This document shows, one piece after another, positions 33,440-42,074 of a DNA stretch of 64,000 nt. The notes under the pieces were generated by a model that was given only the letters and a program-made list of their open reading frames with translations, was not told where the DNA came from and did not search any database. Position numbers and translations under genes: made by a program. Origin of the DNA: an uncultured Clostridia bacterium. Lineage in GTDB: Bacteria > Bacillota > Clostridia > Lachnospirales > Lachnospiraceae. How positions within the stretch are numbered: the stretch's first letter is position 1; each line of letters begins with the position of its first letter. The stretch lies in NCBI GenBank assembly GCA_937895705.1, contig CALBKM010000028.1, forward strand, positions 62,001 to 126,000, given 5' to 3'.

Positions 33440-34458
33440 CACTGCTCCTCCTTTAACACTTTGTACAATTCCTCCGCAATCACCCTATGACCGTCTGCGC
33501 TCAAATGTCCTGTCCCCATCGTGGTATTGGAAAAGCCGTACGGAACCGCATAATCCTCTTCATACGCCTGTAAAAAGGCTTCCGAAACATCAACAAATAA
33601 AATATTATTCGCCTCACAAGCCGCCCGAAACATCGGAGTGGTTTCCTGCTCGGTAATCTCCAACACTCCGTTCTCCGTTAAAGAAACCATCGGATGATAC
33701 ATAATCACAAGTTTTCCCGCATATTGAGAACGGATCAATTCCAATGCTTTGTTCAAACTTTCTTCCTGTAAGGAATCGATTACCGGCTCATCCTCTGTAT
33801 TTCTATCCGTGGCATTCACGCCCTTCATGGCAGCTAACTGACTTTTCAGAATTGTATAGAACGGCAATGCTTCTTTTATCAACATTTTAATCTTTTGAGT
33901 TCCTGACATGCTTTCTTCAATCACACTGCCCCTTTGGCTTTCATCATACCCATGCTGCTCGCAGGCCGCCGCCAGCTCCTTTACGGTAAAATCCGTATTT
34001 CCTGTCTCGATTACAATCGTTCCCGCATCCGGAAATTCCTGCGTTACCGCATAAAAATCATTAATAATTCCCGGCAGAAACTTTGCATCCTGAGAACAAT
34101 TGTAGACTGCAAGCCTCTCCTCGGATTCTGCCAACATTTCATTTAACAAATCCGTATAACGTTCTCCGAAGCGGACCTCCTTTCCCTGGGTATAAGAAGC
34201 CCCCAACACAAGGCAATACTCCTCCTGTTTCGGCAAATCGGCGTTCAAATACCCATCTTTGTCCACATGATATACGCCTCTTCCTTCCGTTCCCATAATC
34301 AACGTACTGCCCGGACGCCAAATGGCATTGGTTGCGGATTCGGTTCTCTCTATCCATCCTGCCGGTTTATGATAAAAACACAACAAAACATTACAAATAA
34401 AAACAGCCAAAAAAGCCGCTGCTATCCACTGCACGATCTGTCGTACATAGTTTCTCAT
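33439..34458 (-). CDS. SGNH/AlgX-DltD-like acyltransferase partner protein
   Basis: A 339-residue protein with one N-terminal membrane segment (IVQWIAAAFLAVFICNVLL) and an extracytoplasmic domain. The SGNH-like block I is LVLGASYTQG, replacing the classic GDS with GAS. A late block, GTGHLSADGHRVIAE, resembles the DxxH motif as SADGH. Together with the MBOAT gene downstream it forms a two-gene acylation unit in which the membrane enzyme passes the acyl group to the SGNH protein. I chose the ATG at 34458, which follows GGAGGAAGACTCGAT. It has its own promoter, divergent from the nucleotidyltransferase. Confidence 0.82.
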   Translation of the reverse strand: MRNYVRQIVQWIAAAFLAVFICNVLLCFYHKPAGWIERTESATNAIWRPGSTLIMGTEGRGVYHVDKDGYLNADLPKQEEYCLVLGASYTQGKEVRFGERYTDLLNEMLAESEERLAVYNCSQDAKFLPGIINDFYAVTQEFPDAGTIVIETGNTDFTVKELAAACEQHGYDESQRGSVIEESMSGTQKIKMLIKEALPFYTILKSQLAAMKGVNATDRNTEDEPVIDSLQEESLNKALELIRSQYAGKLVIMYHPMVSLTENGVLEITEQETTPMFRAACEANNILFVDVSEAFLQAYEEDYAVPYGFSNTTMGTGHLSADGHRVIAEELYKVLKEEQ

Positions 34459-34494
34459 ATCGAGTCTTCCTCCGTAACACAATTATTCCGCTCT

Positions 34495-34524
34495 ATTATA
34501 CTATATCATCATCTTAATTAGCAA
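34495..34524 (-). promoter_or_regulatory. Promoter of the SGNH-MBOAT operon
   Basis: TTGCTA (34524-34519), an 18-base spacer and perfect TATAAT (34500-34495) on the minus strand, 36 bases before the SGNH start codon. Confidence 0.82.
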
Positions 34525-34589
34525 GCCCGCTTCAAACTTACGAATCAAAAATAAGTTACTCCGATATCCTCCTTTTTGAATTACACCTC

Positions 34590-34618
34590 TTGTATAAATC
34601 AAACAAATATATTATACT
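34590..34618 (+). promoter_or_regulatory. Promoter of the nucleotidyltransferase gene
   Basis: TTGTAT (34590-34595), a 17-base spacer and TATACT (34613-34618) on the plus strand, about 50 bases before the start codon and divergent from the SGNH-MBOAT promoter. Confidence 0.78.
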
Positions 34619-34666
34619 TACCTTAAGTATTTTCAACTCATTTCCCGATTTGTATAGGAGGCACTC

Positions 34667-35911
34667 ATGAAACCGCTGTATGAAGCCATCTTCACTCTTA
34701 CAAAAGCAGCAATTCTCCGTCAGCAACCGGATTCCGTATGCGGAATTGACGACTGGCAGGAATTGTTTCTTTTGTTGCGTAGCGGAAAGCTCCAGGGTGT
34801 CACCTATAAAACGGTTTCTTCTCTCCCGGAAGCCAAAAACGCTCCGGAACATTTTCTCACGGCTTGGAAAACTACTGTATTTCAAAACGGTATGAAGCAG
34901 CTTTCTTCCACTCAAGAGGTCCGTTTCGTCTTACAACGCGCCACAGAGCGAGGTCTGGCCCCTGTTCTTTTTAAAGGACTGGTTCTCGCCGCCCTGTACC
35001 CGGAACCTTCCATGCGTTTTAGCAGCGATGCGGATATTTATATCCCAACAGAGCAGCGCCTCTCCATGGAACAACTGTTGACTTCTCTGGGCTATGCTCT
35101 CATTCCGGAAGCTTCCAAAGAGCATGTCCCGGTATACCGCATCAACACCGGAAACCGTTGCCTTACCATCGAACTTCACGATTGCCTTTGGGAAGATTAT
35201 ACCGGTACACAGGCTAATATTTTAGACTCTCTGCATCTGACTGCTCCGGATACATTCATTACGCAGTCCCCGTTTGGATTTCCTATTCTCACTTTGGGCC
35301 ATACGGAACATTTAATCTATCAGATTTTCCACATGGCCAAGCACTTTGCTTTTGAGGGTCTGCGCTTACGCTTTTTAACCGATTTAACTTTATTTGTTAA
35401 TGCCTATAAGAATGAAGTCGACTTTGTACGATTTTGGGATACTATGGAAAAACTCGGTTATTCTTCTTTTGCACTCGCTTTACTAAATATATGTTACTGT
35501 CATTTGGGACTGACAGAAGGCATTCTAACACCACAGCAAAAAAAGAAAACCGTAAATGAAATGGTTACGGAAGATATTCTTTTAGTCGGGAAAGTAACCG
35601 CATACAAAGTAGAAAACTGGGCTTCCACCGACTTACTTGCTTCATACTTTATGAGAGATCGCGGCGCATCTTCCGGCACCCAACACAAGTTGGAAATTTT
35701 CTTCCCTATGCCATCCGCTCTCAAAGATAAATTTTCATATGCAAGAAAATGCCCGCTTCTTTTGCCGGTTGCATGGATTCACCGTTTCTTCAGTGCCTTT
35801 CTTTATTCTATGCAATGCAAAAAGAACAATCAATCCGCATCGGACGTACTATCCAATGCGGAATATCGACTGGCTCTTATGAAATCTGTGGGATTGGTCG
35901 ACACAAAATAA
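34667..35911 (+). CDS. Nucleotidyltransferase family protein (NTP_transf_5), probable lasso tailoring enzyme
   Basis: A 414-residue protein of the uncharacterised nucleotidyltransferase family PF14907. The core is visible as APVLFKGLVLAALYPEPSMR and then SSDADIYI, with the metal-binding pair Asp121 and Asp123. A helical C-terminal half follows. Established context: homologues recur in paeninodin-type lasso clusters beside the HPr-like kinase. In the pseudomycoidin pathway such an enzyme has been reported to modify the phosphorylated tail with hexoses. Here it is alone on the plus strand, 11 kb from the lasso operon and 1 kb from the B2-like protease. Start follows ATAGGAGGCACTC. Its link to the lasso peptide is inferred. 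Confidence 0.82.
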   Translation: MKPLYEAIFTLTKAAILRQQPDSVCGIDDWQELFLLLRSGKLQGVTYKTVSSLPEAKNAPEHFLTAWKTTVFQNGMKQLSSTQEVRFVLQRATERGLAPVLFKGLVLAALYPEPSMRFSSDADIYIPTEQRLSMEQLLTSLGYALIPEASKEHVPVYRINTGNRCLTIELHDCLWEDYTGTQANILDSLHLTAPDTFITQSPFGFPILTLGHTEHLIYQIFHMAKHFAFEGLRLRFLTDLTLFVNAYKNEVDFVRFWDTMEKLGYSSFALALLNICYCHLGLTEGILTPQQKKKTVNEMVTEDILLVGKVTAYKVENWASTDLLASYFMRDRGASSGTQHKLEIFFPMPSALKDKFSYARKCPLLLPVAWIHRFFSAFLYSMQCKKNNQSASDVLSNAEYRLALMKSVGLVDTK

Positions 35912-35915
35912 CAAA

Positions 35916-35960
35916 AATCCTTCCCGAATCATAACCATATATTCCGACTCGGGAAGGATT
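35916..35960. terminator. Bidirectional terminator
   Basis: AATCCTTCCCGA pairs with TCGGGAAGGATT and is followed by CTTTTT on the plus strand. Read on the minus strand it is followed by TTTTTG. It separates the nucleotidyltransferase from the convergent end of the exopolysaccharide operon. Confidence 0.92.
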
Positions 35961-35964
35961 CTTT

Positions 35965-36921
35965 TTACTGTAACAAAGCTACCAACCGATGATACAACGG
36001 CAGACTTATTACTGCCACCAGATTCTTTAGTCTTCTGGCAAACAACAACTTCGTTGCATACCTCTGTCCGAAGTAGCTCCTTCGCAATTTCTTTTGTATT
36101 CTTTTCCGTGTTTCCTTTGTTTGCATCTGAAAATAGTCATAGGTTCCGTACATATGTACCTGGTGTTGGATAATTAATTCTTTTATTCCCACCTTTTCAT
36201 AAAACTTCTCGCGTTGCTCCATCATCTCCAAATAAACCGGTGCGTATTTCTCTTTCTTTTGTGCAGTGATGCTTCCTTCTCTTTTTCTATAGACATATAA
36301 ACACTCGTTTATCAAAGCAACCTTTTTACACGAGTAAAACACTTCCGGCATCACAAACGCATCCTCATAAACCTTTCCTTCCGGGAAACGCAACGTCTCC
36401 CATATATTTTTTCGATATATTTTATTCCATACCACAGTATACGCTTCTTGTATCACTCCGCCCTGTTCCAAAAGAAGCATTGCAGGCACACCATCCAACA
36501 CTTTGTCCTGCACGGTCACTTTCTGCGTCGAACAACTTCCATCCATGTTCAAATAGATTACACCGCAAATCACCATATCTGCCTGTTTCCGAACTGCCTC
36601 ACGATATAATTTCTCTACATATGTAGGTTCCACATAATCATCACTGTCCATAAACACAAGATATTCCCCTCGGCTTGCTTCGATTCCTACGTTTCTTGCC
36701 GCGGAAAGACCTTTATTCTTCTGGTGAATCACACATATACGTCCGTCTCTTTTCGCCCATTCATCACACATTTTCCCGCACTCATCCGGCGAACCGTCAT
36801 CAACTAAAATTATTTCCATATTGGAATAAGTCTGCCTTACCAGAGATTCGACCGCATCATTCAAATACTCTTCCACTTTATATATAGGGACAATTACAGA
36901 TATCAACCCGGTCTCGTTCAT
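35965..36921 (-). CDS. Family 2 glycosyltransferase
   Basis: A 318-residue GT-A fold enzyme. Visible GT2 features are SVIVPIYKVEEYL at the N-terminus, EIILVDDGSPDECG, and the metal-binding MDSDDYVEPTYVEKL near residue 92. The C-terminal part is basic (LRRSYFGQRYATKLLFARRLK), consistent with membrane association. It is the last gene of the long exopolysaccharide run and lies 31 bases after the B2-like protease gene. The sugar transferred cannot be read from sequence. Confidence 0.9.
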   Translation of the reverse strand: MNETGLISVIVPIYKVEEYLNDAVESLVRQTYSNMEIILVDDGSPDECGKMCDEWAKRDGRICVIHQKNKGLSAARNVGIEASRGEYLVFMDSDDYVEPTYVEKLYREAVRKQADMVICGVIYLNMDGSCSTQKVTVQDKVLDGVPAMLLLEQGGVIQEAYTVVWNKIYRKNIWETLRFPEGKVYEDAFVMPEVFYSCKKVALINECLYVYRKREGSITAQKKEKYAPVYLEMMEQREKFYEKVGIKELIIQHQVHMYGTYDYFQMQTKETRKRIQKKLRRSYFGQRYATKLLFARRLKNLVAVISLPLYHRLVALLQ

Positions 36922-36952
36922 ATGCTCTTCTTATTTTCCTTTCTCTTCCAAA

Positions 36953-37381
36953 CTATGCCCTGTATTTGGCCACCATAGCGTAGCCTTCACCGTTTCCGCC
37001 GGTCACATACATCTTTCCGGTTCTTAACCATGCATGTGCCAACATCTTGCCGTCCTCGGTTTTTACTCCGAGATACAACGTGTTCGGTATATTCTTTTTC
37101 TTTAGCAGTCGTTGTGCCGTCAGAGCCCGCACCAGACATTTACTCTCCCACGGAGTTTTATCGGCGGAACGGTTCACATAACGCGAAATCAATTTCGCAT
37201 AACGATACTCCTCCGCGGTACCTTCCTCGGGAGATTCCTCTCCTTCCGTACCGAAGTTTTTTTTCAAATACTTCATCGGAAAAAACCGAATGCGAAAGCG
37301 ATACCATGCCGCACAAAGCCATACGGTAATTGTAATTTTCTTATTCGGATTTGACCTAATAAAGCCCTTTATATTTATCAT
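36953..37381 (-). CDS. Lasso peptide B2-type leader peptidase (transglutaminase-like)
   Basis: A 142-residue protein matching the lasso B2 protease family (PF13471, transglutaminase-like core). The catalytic Cys82 is in ESKCLVRALTAQRLL, and the catalytic His116 is in MLAHAWLRTG. The intervening NIPNTLYLGVKTEDG is typical. Established: B2 removes the precursor leader with help from B1. It is not in the lasso operon. It lies between a beta-helix lipoprotein and a GT2 gene, 13 kb upstream in transcriptional terms. The start at 37381 follows AAAGGGATTTGT, just past the previous stop. A role on another substrate is possible, but no other precursor was seen near it. Confidence 0.87.
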   Translation of the reverse strand: MINIKGFIRSNPNKKITITVWLCAAWYRFRIRFFPMKYLKKNFGTEGEESPEEGTAEEYRYAKLISRYVNRSADKTPWESKCLVRALTAQRLLKKKNIPNTLYLGVKTEDGKMLAHAWLRTGKMYVTGGNGEGYAMVAKYRA

Positions 37382-37406
37382 ACAAATCCCTTTCTTTACC
37401 ACTTGT

Positions 37407-39167
37407 TTATTCTGAGGCAGTTGCAACGGTATACAATTTATCCTTCACAGCCTGTTCCGTCTGTTCAAAAAGTTCACCCAACTCCTGCCCCGGTACCTGA
37501 AGCACCGTATGATTCGAAGGCTCTGTCAGTACTTTGGTAAAAGACCTGCGATTATCCGTATCCGTATAACGGAACACACAGGCATGTTCCGGAATCTCCG
37601 CGTAAAACAGATTGTCCTGTAATCCAAAGCAAAGTTCTTTTTCATCGGAAAGTTTCAAAAGCGTCAACAATCGTTTCGTTCCCCAGAATATATTATCACA
37701 AATCATAAGAGACTCTTTTTTTCTCGCATTGGCTGCATTTAAAAGTGACATCTGATTATAAGGATAGCCAGAAGCATCTCCTCTGTAGGTCACATAGGCC
37801 GGATACTCCGAATACAGAATACCTTCCGCATTCATCGTCTGTTCCCCCGCATTAACGTACACCGCCGCCTCAGGGTTCGTTATGTCACAGGCATACATCA
37901 ACACGTTATCTTTGTAAATAATGTTATCAAACTCATTCACCGACGCTCCGTCTCCCCATGTTTCGATGCCCCAAAAACTGAATCTTCCCAGGTTATTCGA
38001 AAACAACAAATCCCGTTGCGTCATATTAACCTTATTTCCCTGGTTGGTATAGCAAGTATCATAGATCCATTCCGCCATATTATATGTCACGGATATCCGC
38101 GCCCCGGAATCCCACAATTCTACGGCATTACCATACCGCGGTCCTCTATCTCTTAACAGAGCTCCGCCGATATGATGAACATAACAACCGGACACCGTAA
38201 TATCCGTCACCTGACTTAAGGATATTCCGTGAAAGCCCGCTCCCTTTACTTCCAACCCCAACAGCTCGGCACCGGTCACATTATGCACCGTCAATCCATG
38301 CTGTGGCAATGCATAAAAAATATGCAACGAATTCGGATCCTTCTTACTGTATAAATAGAGTTTCGATTGTAGCCAATCTACCGCAAAACTACCATCCTTC
38401 CGCTCTCCCAAAAGTTCCGGATAACTATGCTCCTCCGCATTCTCCAAAACCAGTCGTTTCCAATTTGCCTCTCCCTCAATCAGCAAATGTCCGATATTGC
38501 AGTCGCTCTTGTTTCTCGTGCCGTTATAGAGCTCTTCTACCCCGCTCAAATCGGCACTCCACACATTTTTTTCTCCCTTAACCTTCTTCCACGATACCTC
38601 CAACGGTCGATGGAAGTCCAATACCGGACGTGCTCCGTCTCCGTATGCACCCATAATGACATTGTTTCCCACATAAAAAGAATCTTCCATGGAAAACACA
38701 TCTCCGCATTTTAGCATAACATTTATATTAGAGGCTCCGCTGAATACAGACAAGCTCTTTTTCGGTTCCTCCGGTGTACGTCCGGAGTTCGCATCGTCTC
38801 CTTCGGATGACGAAATGTAATAAGTCAATAAGTTCTTTTCCTTCAGTCTCTTGTCTGTACAGTCATAAATCCCGGAATTTTTTTGATTTTCCCAGAGCAT
38901 ATCCGAAAGTTCCCTTCCGTCCGGATTCTCCAGTGCCGCATATAATTCCTCTGAAGTATATAAAAACTCTTCCGTCGTCACCGTAACAACTCCGTCATCC
39001 GTCTCCTGCTGTATTTCTTCCGACAAAGAAGGCGTCGGCGTACTGTTTTCTACCGGAATTTGTGTCGGCCGTGGTATCCACTCTGTCGGGTCATTCCCCT
39101 CAACACCGCTACATCCGGACATGATACACAAGATAGCCAACGTAACAAACAAATCTTTCCCTTTCAT
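37407..39167 (-). CDS. Right-handed beta-helix lipoprotein
   Basis: A 586-residue lipoprotein. The signal peptide ends in the lipobox IMSGCSG near residue 20, followed by a Pro/Thr/Ser-rich linker. The body has parallel beta-helix features: repeated short strands and segments such as LLGLEVKGAGFHGISLSQVTDITVSGCYVHHIGG. Such folds belong to pectate-lyase-like enzymes and glycan-binding proteins. Given its position it could cut, epimerise or bind the exopolysaccharide. I see no family-specific catalytic set. Two ATG codons are adjacent; the second is better spaced from AAGGA. The B2 protease gene follows after 25 bases. Confidence 0.8.
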   Translation of the reverse strand: MKGKDLFVTLAILCIMSGCSGVEGNDPTEWIPRPTQIPVENSTPTPSLSEEIQQETDDGVVTVTTEEFLYTSEELYAALENPDGRELSDMLWENQKNSGIYDCTDKRLKEKNLLTYYISSSEGDDANSGRTPEEPKKSLSVFSGASNINVMLKCGDVFSMEDSFYVGNNVIMGAYGDGARPVLDFHRPLEVSWKKVKGEKNVWSADLSGVEELYNGTRNKSDCNIGHLLIEGEANWKRLVLENAEEHSYPELLGERKDGSFAVDWLQSKLYLYSKKDPNSLHIFYALPQHGLTVHNVTGAELLGLEVKGAGFHGISLSQVTDITVSGCYVHHIGGALLRDRGPRYGNAVELWDSGARISVTYNMAEWIYDTCYTNQGNKVNMTQRDLLFSNNLGRFSFWGIETWGDGASVNEFDNIIYKDNVLMYACDITNPEAAVYVNAGEQTMNAEGILYSEYPAYVTYRGDASGYPYNQMSLLNAANARKKESLMICDNIFWGTKRLLTLLKLSDEKELCFGLQDNLFYAEIPEHACVFRYTDTDNRRSFTKVLTEPSNHTVLQVPGQELGELFEQTEQAVKDKLYTVATASE

Positions 39168-39183
39168 CATCCATTCCTTCTTT

Positions 39184-40203
39184 CTAAAAGAAACCCTTTT
39201 CCTTAAAAATCCACTTTCTGATTCGACGACTTCGTATGAAATGCGGAATATACTGAACCGGACCGAATTGTTTCAGGTTTCGTATACTTCTCTTTTTATC
39301 ATTTTCACGAATCATCTCCGCATATTGCTTTCTATCCTGTTCGGTATACAATATATTCTCAGGTCGTTCCGTCTGAAAACGATTCGGAACAATCCACATT
39401 TCACGACACGCTAAAAATTCTTCCGGCGAAACATCAATTTCCATTTTACGTTTCTGAATATGTACCAACATATACTCCTTGGCGGTTCCTTCCTTTATCA
39501 AGCCGTCTTCGTCACACAAATGTCGATACAATTTTCCGTCCTTCCATTGCATCACAAAGGATTCCTTTGTGATATAAGAGCAAAAGTTCAACGTCTGCCA
39601 TCCGAAATCCTGCACAACATCCTCCTTGGTCTGATCCCGGAATACCTTTTTCTGATACTTCCACCCAAGAATATTCATTCCCATGTACTCATCAAAATAA
39701 CATGCATAATCACACCGAAATGCTTTCTTATACGGATATGCCATATTTTCCTTCTTCATACTGAGCTTATAAAGATTTCGCATTTCTTCCGTGTTTCGGT
39801 AAATTACAAAGCAACCTGCTTCAAATAACTTATCATAGGTCCGAAACATCTCTTCCGTCAAAAACGCCCGCACATCTCCCAATATGATATCCAGGTCCAT
39901 ATGTCCCCAAAACTCGTAATTATTTGTTATTTCAGGAAATGCCTCGCCATATAACGGCTTATAATCGCATATTTTATACGGTGTCTTCAAGGTAATCCGA
40001 AAATCCACCAAACATTGAAAACGTTGCTTTACTTCCGGCAATGTCATATGTATAAACCGCAGATTTCCCTCATCAGAACATCCTTCATTATCGGTAATCA
40101 CATAAAAATCAATCGTCGGGTTATGTAAAACCGTCTGCTTCCATAATTCAAATGTATTCGGAAACTTTCCCATCCATATTGCCAACATACATAACTTTGT
40201 CAT
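39184..40203 (-). CDS. DUF6625-type glycosyltransferase-like protein
   Basis: A 339-residue protein of a family found in glycan loci (DUF6625). The N-terminus, LCMLAIWMGKFPNTFELWKQTV, and the segment FWGHMDLDIILGDVRAFL look like a nucleotide-sugar enzyme, with Asp-x-Asp at DLD. A YDKLFEAGCFVIYRN segment follows. The function is unproven, but position between the DUF1796 gene and the beta-helix gene in the exopolysaccharide run suggests a transferase. The start at 40203 has AGGAGAG upstream, and the gap to the previous gene is 12 bases. Confidence 0.72.
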   Translation of the reverse strand: MTKLCMLAIWMGKFPNTFELWKQTVLHNPTIDFYVITDNEGCSDEGNLRFIHMTLPEVKQRFQCLVDFRITLKTPYKICDYKPLYGEAFPEITNNYEFWGHMDLDIILGDVRAFLTEEMFRTYDKLFEAGCFVIYRNTEEMRNLYKLSMKKENMAYPYKKAFRCDYACYFDEYMGMNILGWKYQKKVFRDQTKEDVVQDFGWQTLNFCSYITKESFVMQWKDGKLYRHLCDEDGLIKEGTAKEYMLVHIQKRKMEIDVSPEEFLACREMWIVPNRFQTERPENILYTEQDRKQYAEMIRENDKKRSIRNLKQFGPVQYIPHFIRSRRIRKWIFKEKGFF

Positions 40204-40215
40204 TCTTATGCTCTC

Positions 40216-40932
40216 CTACCTCTTCAGTAACTTCTTTTTCAACACCGCAAAGAACCACTCTCTGCGTTTCTTCCATAAACGTCTCTTGTATCCGTTTCCG
40301 GAGTCTCCGGTCATCTCGCGTAATACGCGATACCAACCCTTTACATCACCCGCAATATCGGTATGCTTTCGCGGTGCAAACCGTTTTAGCCCCCTGACTT
40401 TTACCTGTTCGTCTTCCAGTTCCAGTAACCCCGGCGTCAAAGCCTCCTTCTCTACCAGTACCACCAAGGTAAACTTTCCGGAACAATATACCTTTTTTAG
40501 CGCTTCCGTAACAGCCCGAATATATCGTACATTGTCTTCCTGCCCCTTGTCTTCGACTTTTATCAGGAACAAGGTACATTTATCGGAACTCACCAGTTCC
40601 GTATACTTCTTTTTTAAATGTGCCACCCGGGATTTTAATTCCTGCACGGCCTCTGCCAGACTTTCCGCTGTAATCGTCCCGTTTTTTTGCAAAATCTCAT
40701 ATCGGGGATGGAATTTAATATTTGTATTTTCGCATAAAATCATACGGTCTTCCAGCAGGCGTACTTCCCCGGAAAACAACTTCTCTACATTCTCCAACAC
40801 AGCCGGAAAAAGTTCTCTTTCCAAAACATAAGACCAGGAAAACGGCATCGCGTCTATTTTCCCAAAAAAGTTTTCCAAACGAAACGAAATCTCACAATTA
40901 TATCCTAAACTTACAACCGAATCATACCTCAT
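40216..40932 (-). CDS. DUF1796 family putative papain-like peptidase
   Basis: A 238-residue protein with the DUF1796 signature SLGYNCEISFRLENFF followed by MPFSWSYVLE. The Cys in the NC motif is the presumed nucleophile. This family is annotated as putative cysteine peptidases and often occurs in surface-glycan gene sets, but no activity is established. The last 40 residues are very basic (KRRLWKKRREWF). It is embedded in the exopolysaccharide run, 16 bases after a GT4 gene. Function here is unknown. Confidence 0.78.
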   Translation of the reverse strand: MRYDSVVSLGYNCEISFRLENFFGKIDAMPFSWSYVLERELFPAVLENVEKLFSGEVRLLEDRMILCENTNIKFHPRYEILQKNGTITAESLAEAVQELKSRVAHLKKKYTELVSSDKCTLFLIKVEDKGQEDNVRYIRAVTEALKKVYCSGKFTLVVLVEKEALTPGLLELEDEQVKVRGLKRFAPRKHTDIAGDVKGWYRVLREMTGDSGNGYKRRLWKKRREWFFAVLKKKLLKR

Positions 40933-40948
40933 AAAAAACCCCTTTGCC

Positions 40949-42055
40949 TTAACCTAAAATTTGGTGGTACAGTTTCATTATCTTTTCACTCCATACCTCC
41001 AATACATACTGTCCGCAAATCACCTTCTTTGCCTCGTCCCAATTTGCAACCTTCTCTTCGTGTTCCTGTTCCGCCTTGACAATCTGCTTCGCCAAAGCTT
41101 CTACATTCTCACTTTCGAACCAGTATCCGTACGGTATTTTCAAGTACTTCTGTGCGGAAATATCACTCATTACCACGGAACACTTGGAATAGCCTGCTTC
41201 TACCACAGAGTACGGCAAGCCCTCTTCTCTGGACGGTGACAAAAACAAATCTACATAATTGTAGAGTGTCGCCACATCGTTTCTGGCCGGAATAATCTTT
41301 ACCCACTCCGGCATCTCACCTAAGATATCAACGATATGGTCCTCCACCGCCTTAAAATTTGTAGACAGTGACACCAGCAAGGAATAAGAATAGCCTTCCT
41401 TACGCAATTTATCCAATGCTTTTACCGCCAAGTCCACTCCTTTTCTGAAAAAGTCAAACCCGAAAATCAAAAAGGCCTTCTCTCCTTCCGGCAATCCGAA
41501 CTCTTGGTTCGACACCGAAACATACTGTTCCAGCCGGTTAAAATTCACACCGTTATCAATGGCGTACTTTTCATTTCCCGGATAATCCCGCTCCAGACTA
41601 TGAAATACGGATTCACTGCAGGCAACCATAATACAACGGGAATACAAACACCGTCGCAGCAAATTTTTAACCGGATTCCCCGCCTTCTTCGAATGATTGT
41701 GCATATGCATCACCACCGGCATCTTTGTTCCGAAAACTGCCTGATACACCGCCAGATACTGCTGCATAGTAATAAAGTGAGTATGGATTAATGCCACTCC
41801 GTACTCCTTTACCATACGTTTTATCAATTTTGCGTCTTGTTTACGATTTCCGGACAAAAACTCTACTGTCTGCCCGGTCTTTTGCATTTCGGAAATCCAA
41901 CTCATGGCCCCTTCCGACCTTGCGTCCTGTGTGAAAAGATAAATATTTCGCTTTCCTTCCTTTTGTAACTCTTTGTCCAAACTGGATAAGGAGTCCATAA
42001 AGTTTCCGCGATAGGAAGCCGCATAATTCATTACGTGTAATATTGTTCCTGCCAT
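40949..42055 (-). CDS. GT4-type glycosyltransferase
   Basis: A 368-residue GT-B fold enzyme. Features are HVMNYAASYRGNFMDSL at the N-terminus, a central IHTHFITMQQYLAVYQ, and in the C-terminal domain LIFGFDFFRKGVDLAVKAL and the EX7E-like motif in SPSREEGLPYSVVEAGYS, typical of retaining GT4 enzymes. The start at 42055 follows AAAGGTG. A GTG three codons upstream lies within that site. It probably adds a sugar to the lipid-linked repeat unit. Confidence 0.9.
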   Translation of the reverse strand: MAGTILHVMNYAASYRGNFMDSLSSLDKELQKEGKRNIYLFTQDARSEGAMSWISEMQKTGQTVEFLSGNRKQDAKLIKRMVKEYGVALIHTHFITMQQYLAVYQAVFGTKMPVVMHMHNHSKKAGNPVKNLLRRCLYSRCIMVACSESVFHSLERDYPGNEKYAIDNGVNFNRLEQYVSVSNQEFGLPEGEKAFLIFGFDFFRKGVDLAVKALDKLRKEGYSYSLLVSLSTNFKAVEDHIVDILGEMPEWVKIIPARNDVATLYNYVDLFLSPSREEGLPYSVVEAGYSKCSVVMSDISAQKYLKIPYGYWFESENVEALAKQIVKAEQEHEEKVANWDEAKKVICGQYVLEVWSEKIMKLYHQILG

Positions 42056-42074
42056 TTTATCCACCTTTACTTTC

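Noticed and set aside
36953..37381. Reading the B2-like gene as an ordinary exopolysaccharide transglutaminase
   Set aside because: It has no signal peptide, is only 142 residues, and the KCLVRALTAQRLL and AHAWLRTG motifs match lasso B2 proteases better. Some doubt remains because of its location.
34459..37430. A second RiPP precursor near the B2-like protease or nucleotidyltransferase
   Set aside because: The short gaps hold only promoters and a terminator. No small frame with a W/Y..P..L....T leader was found.
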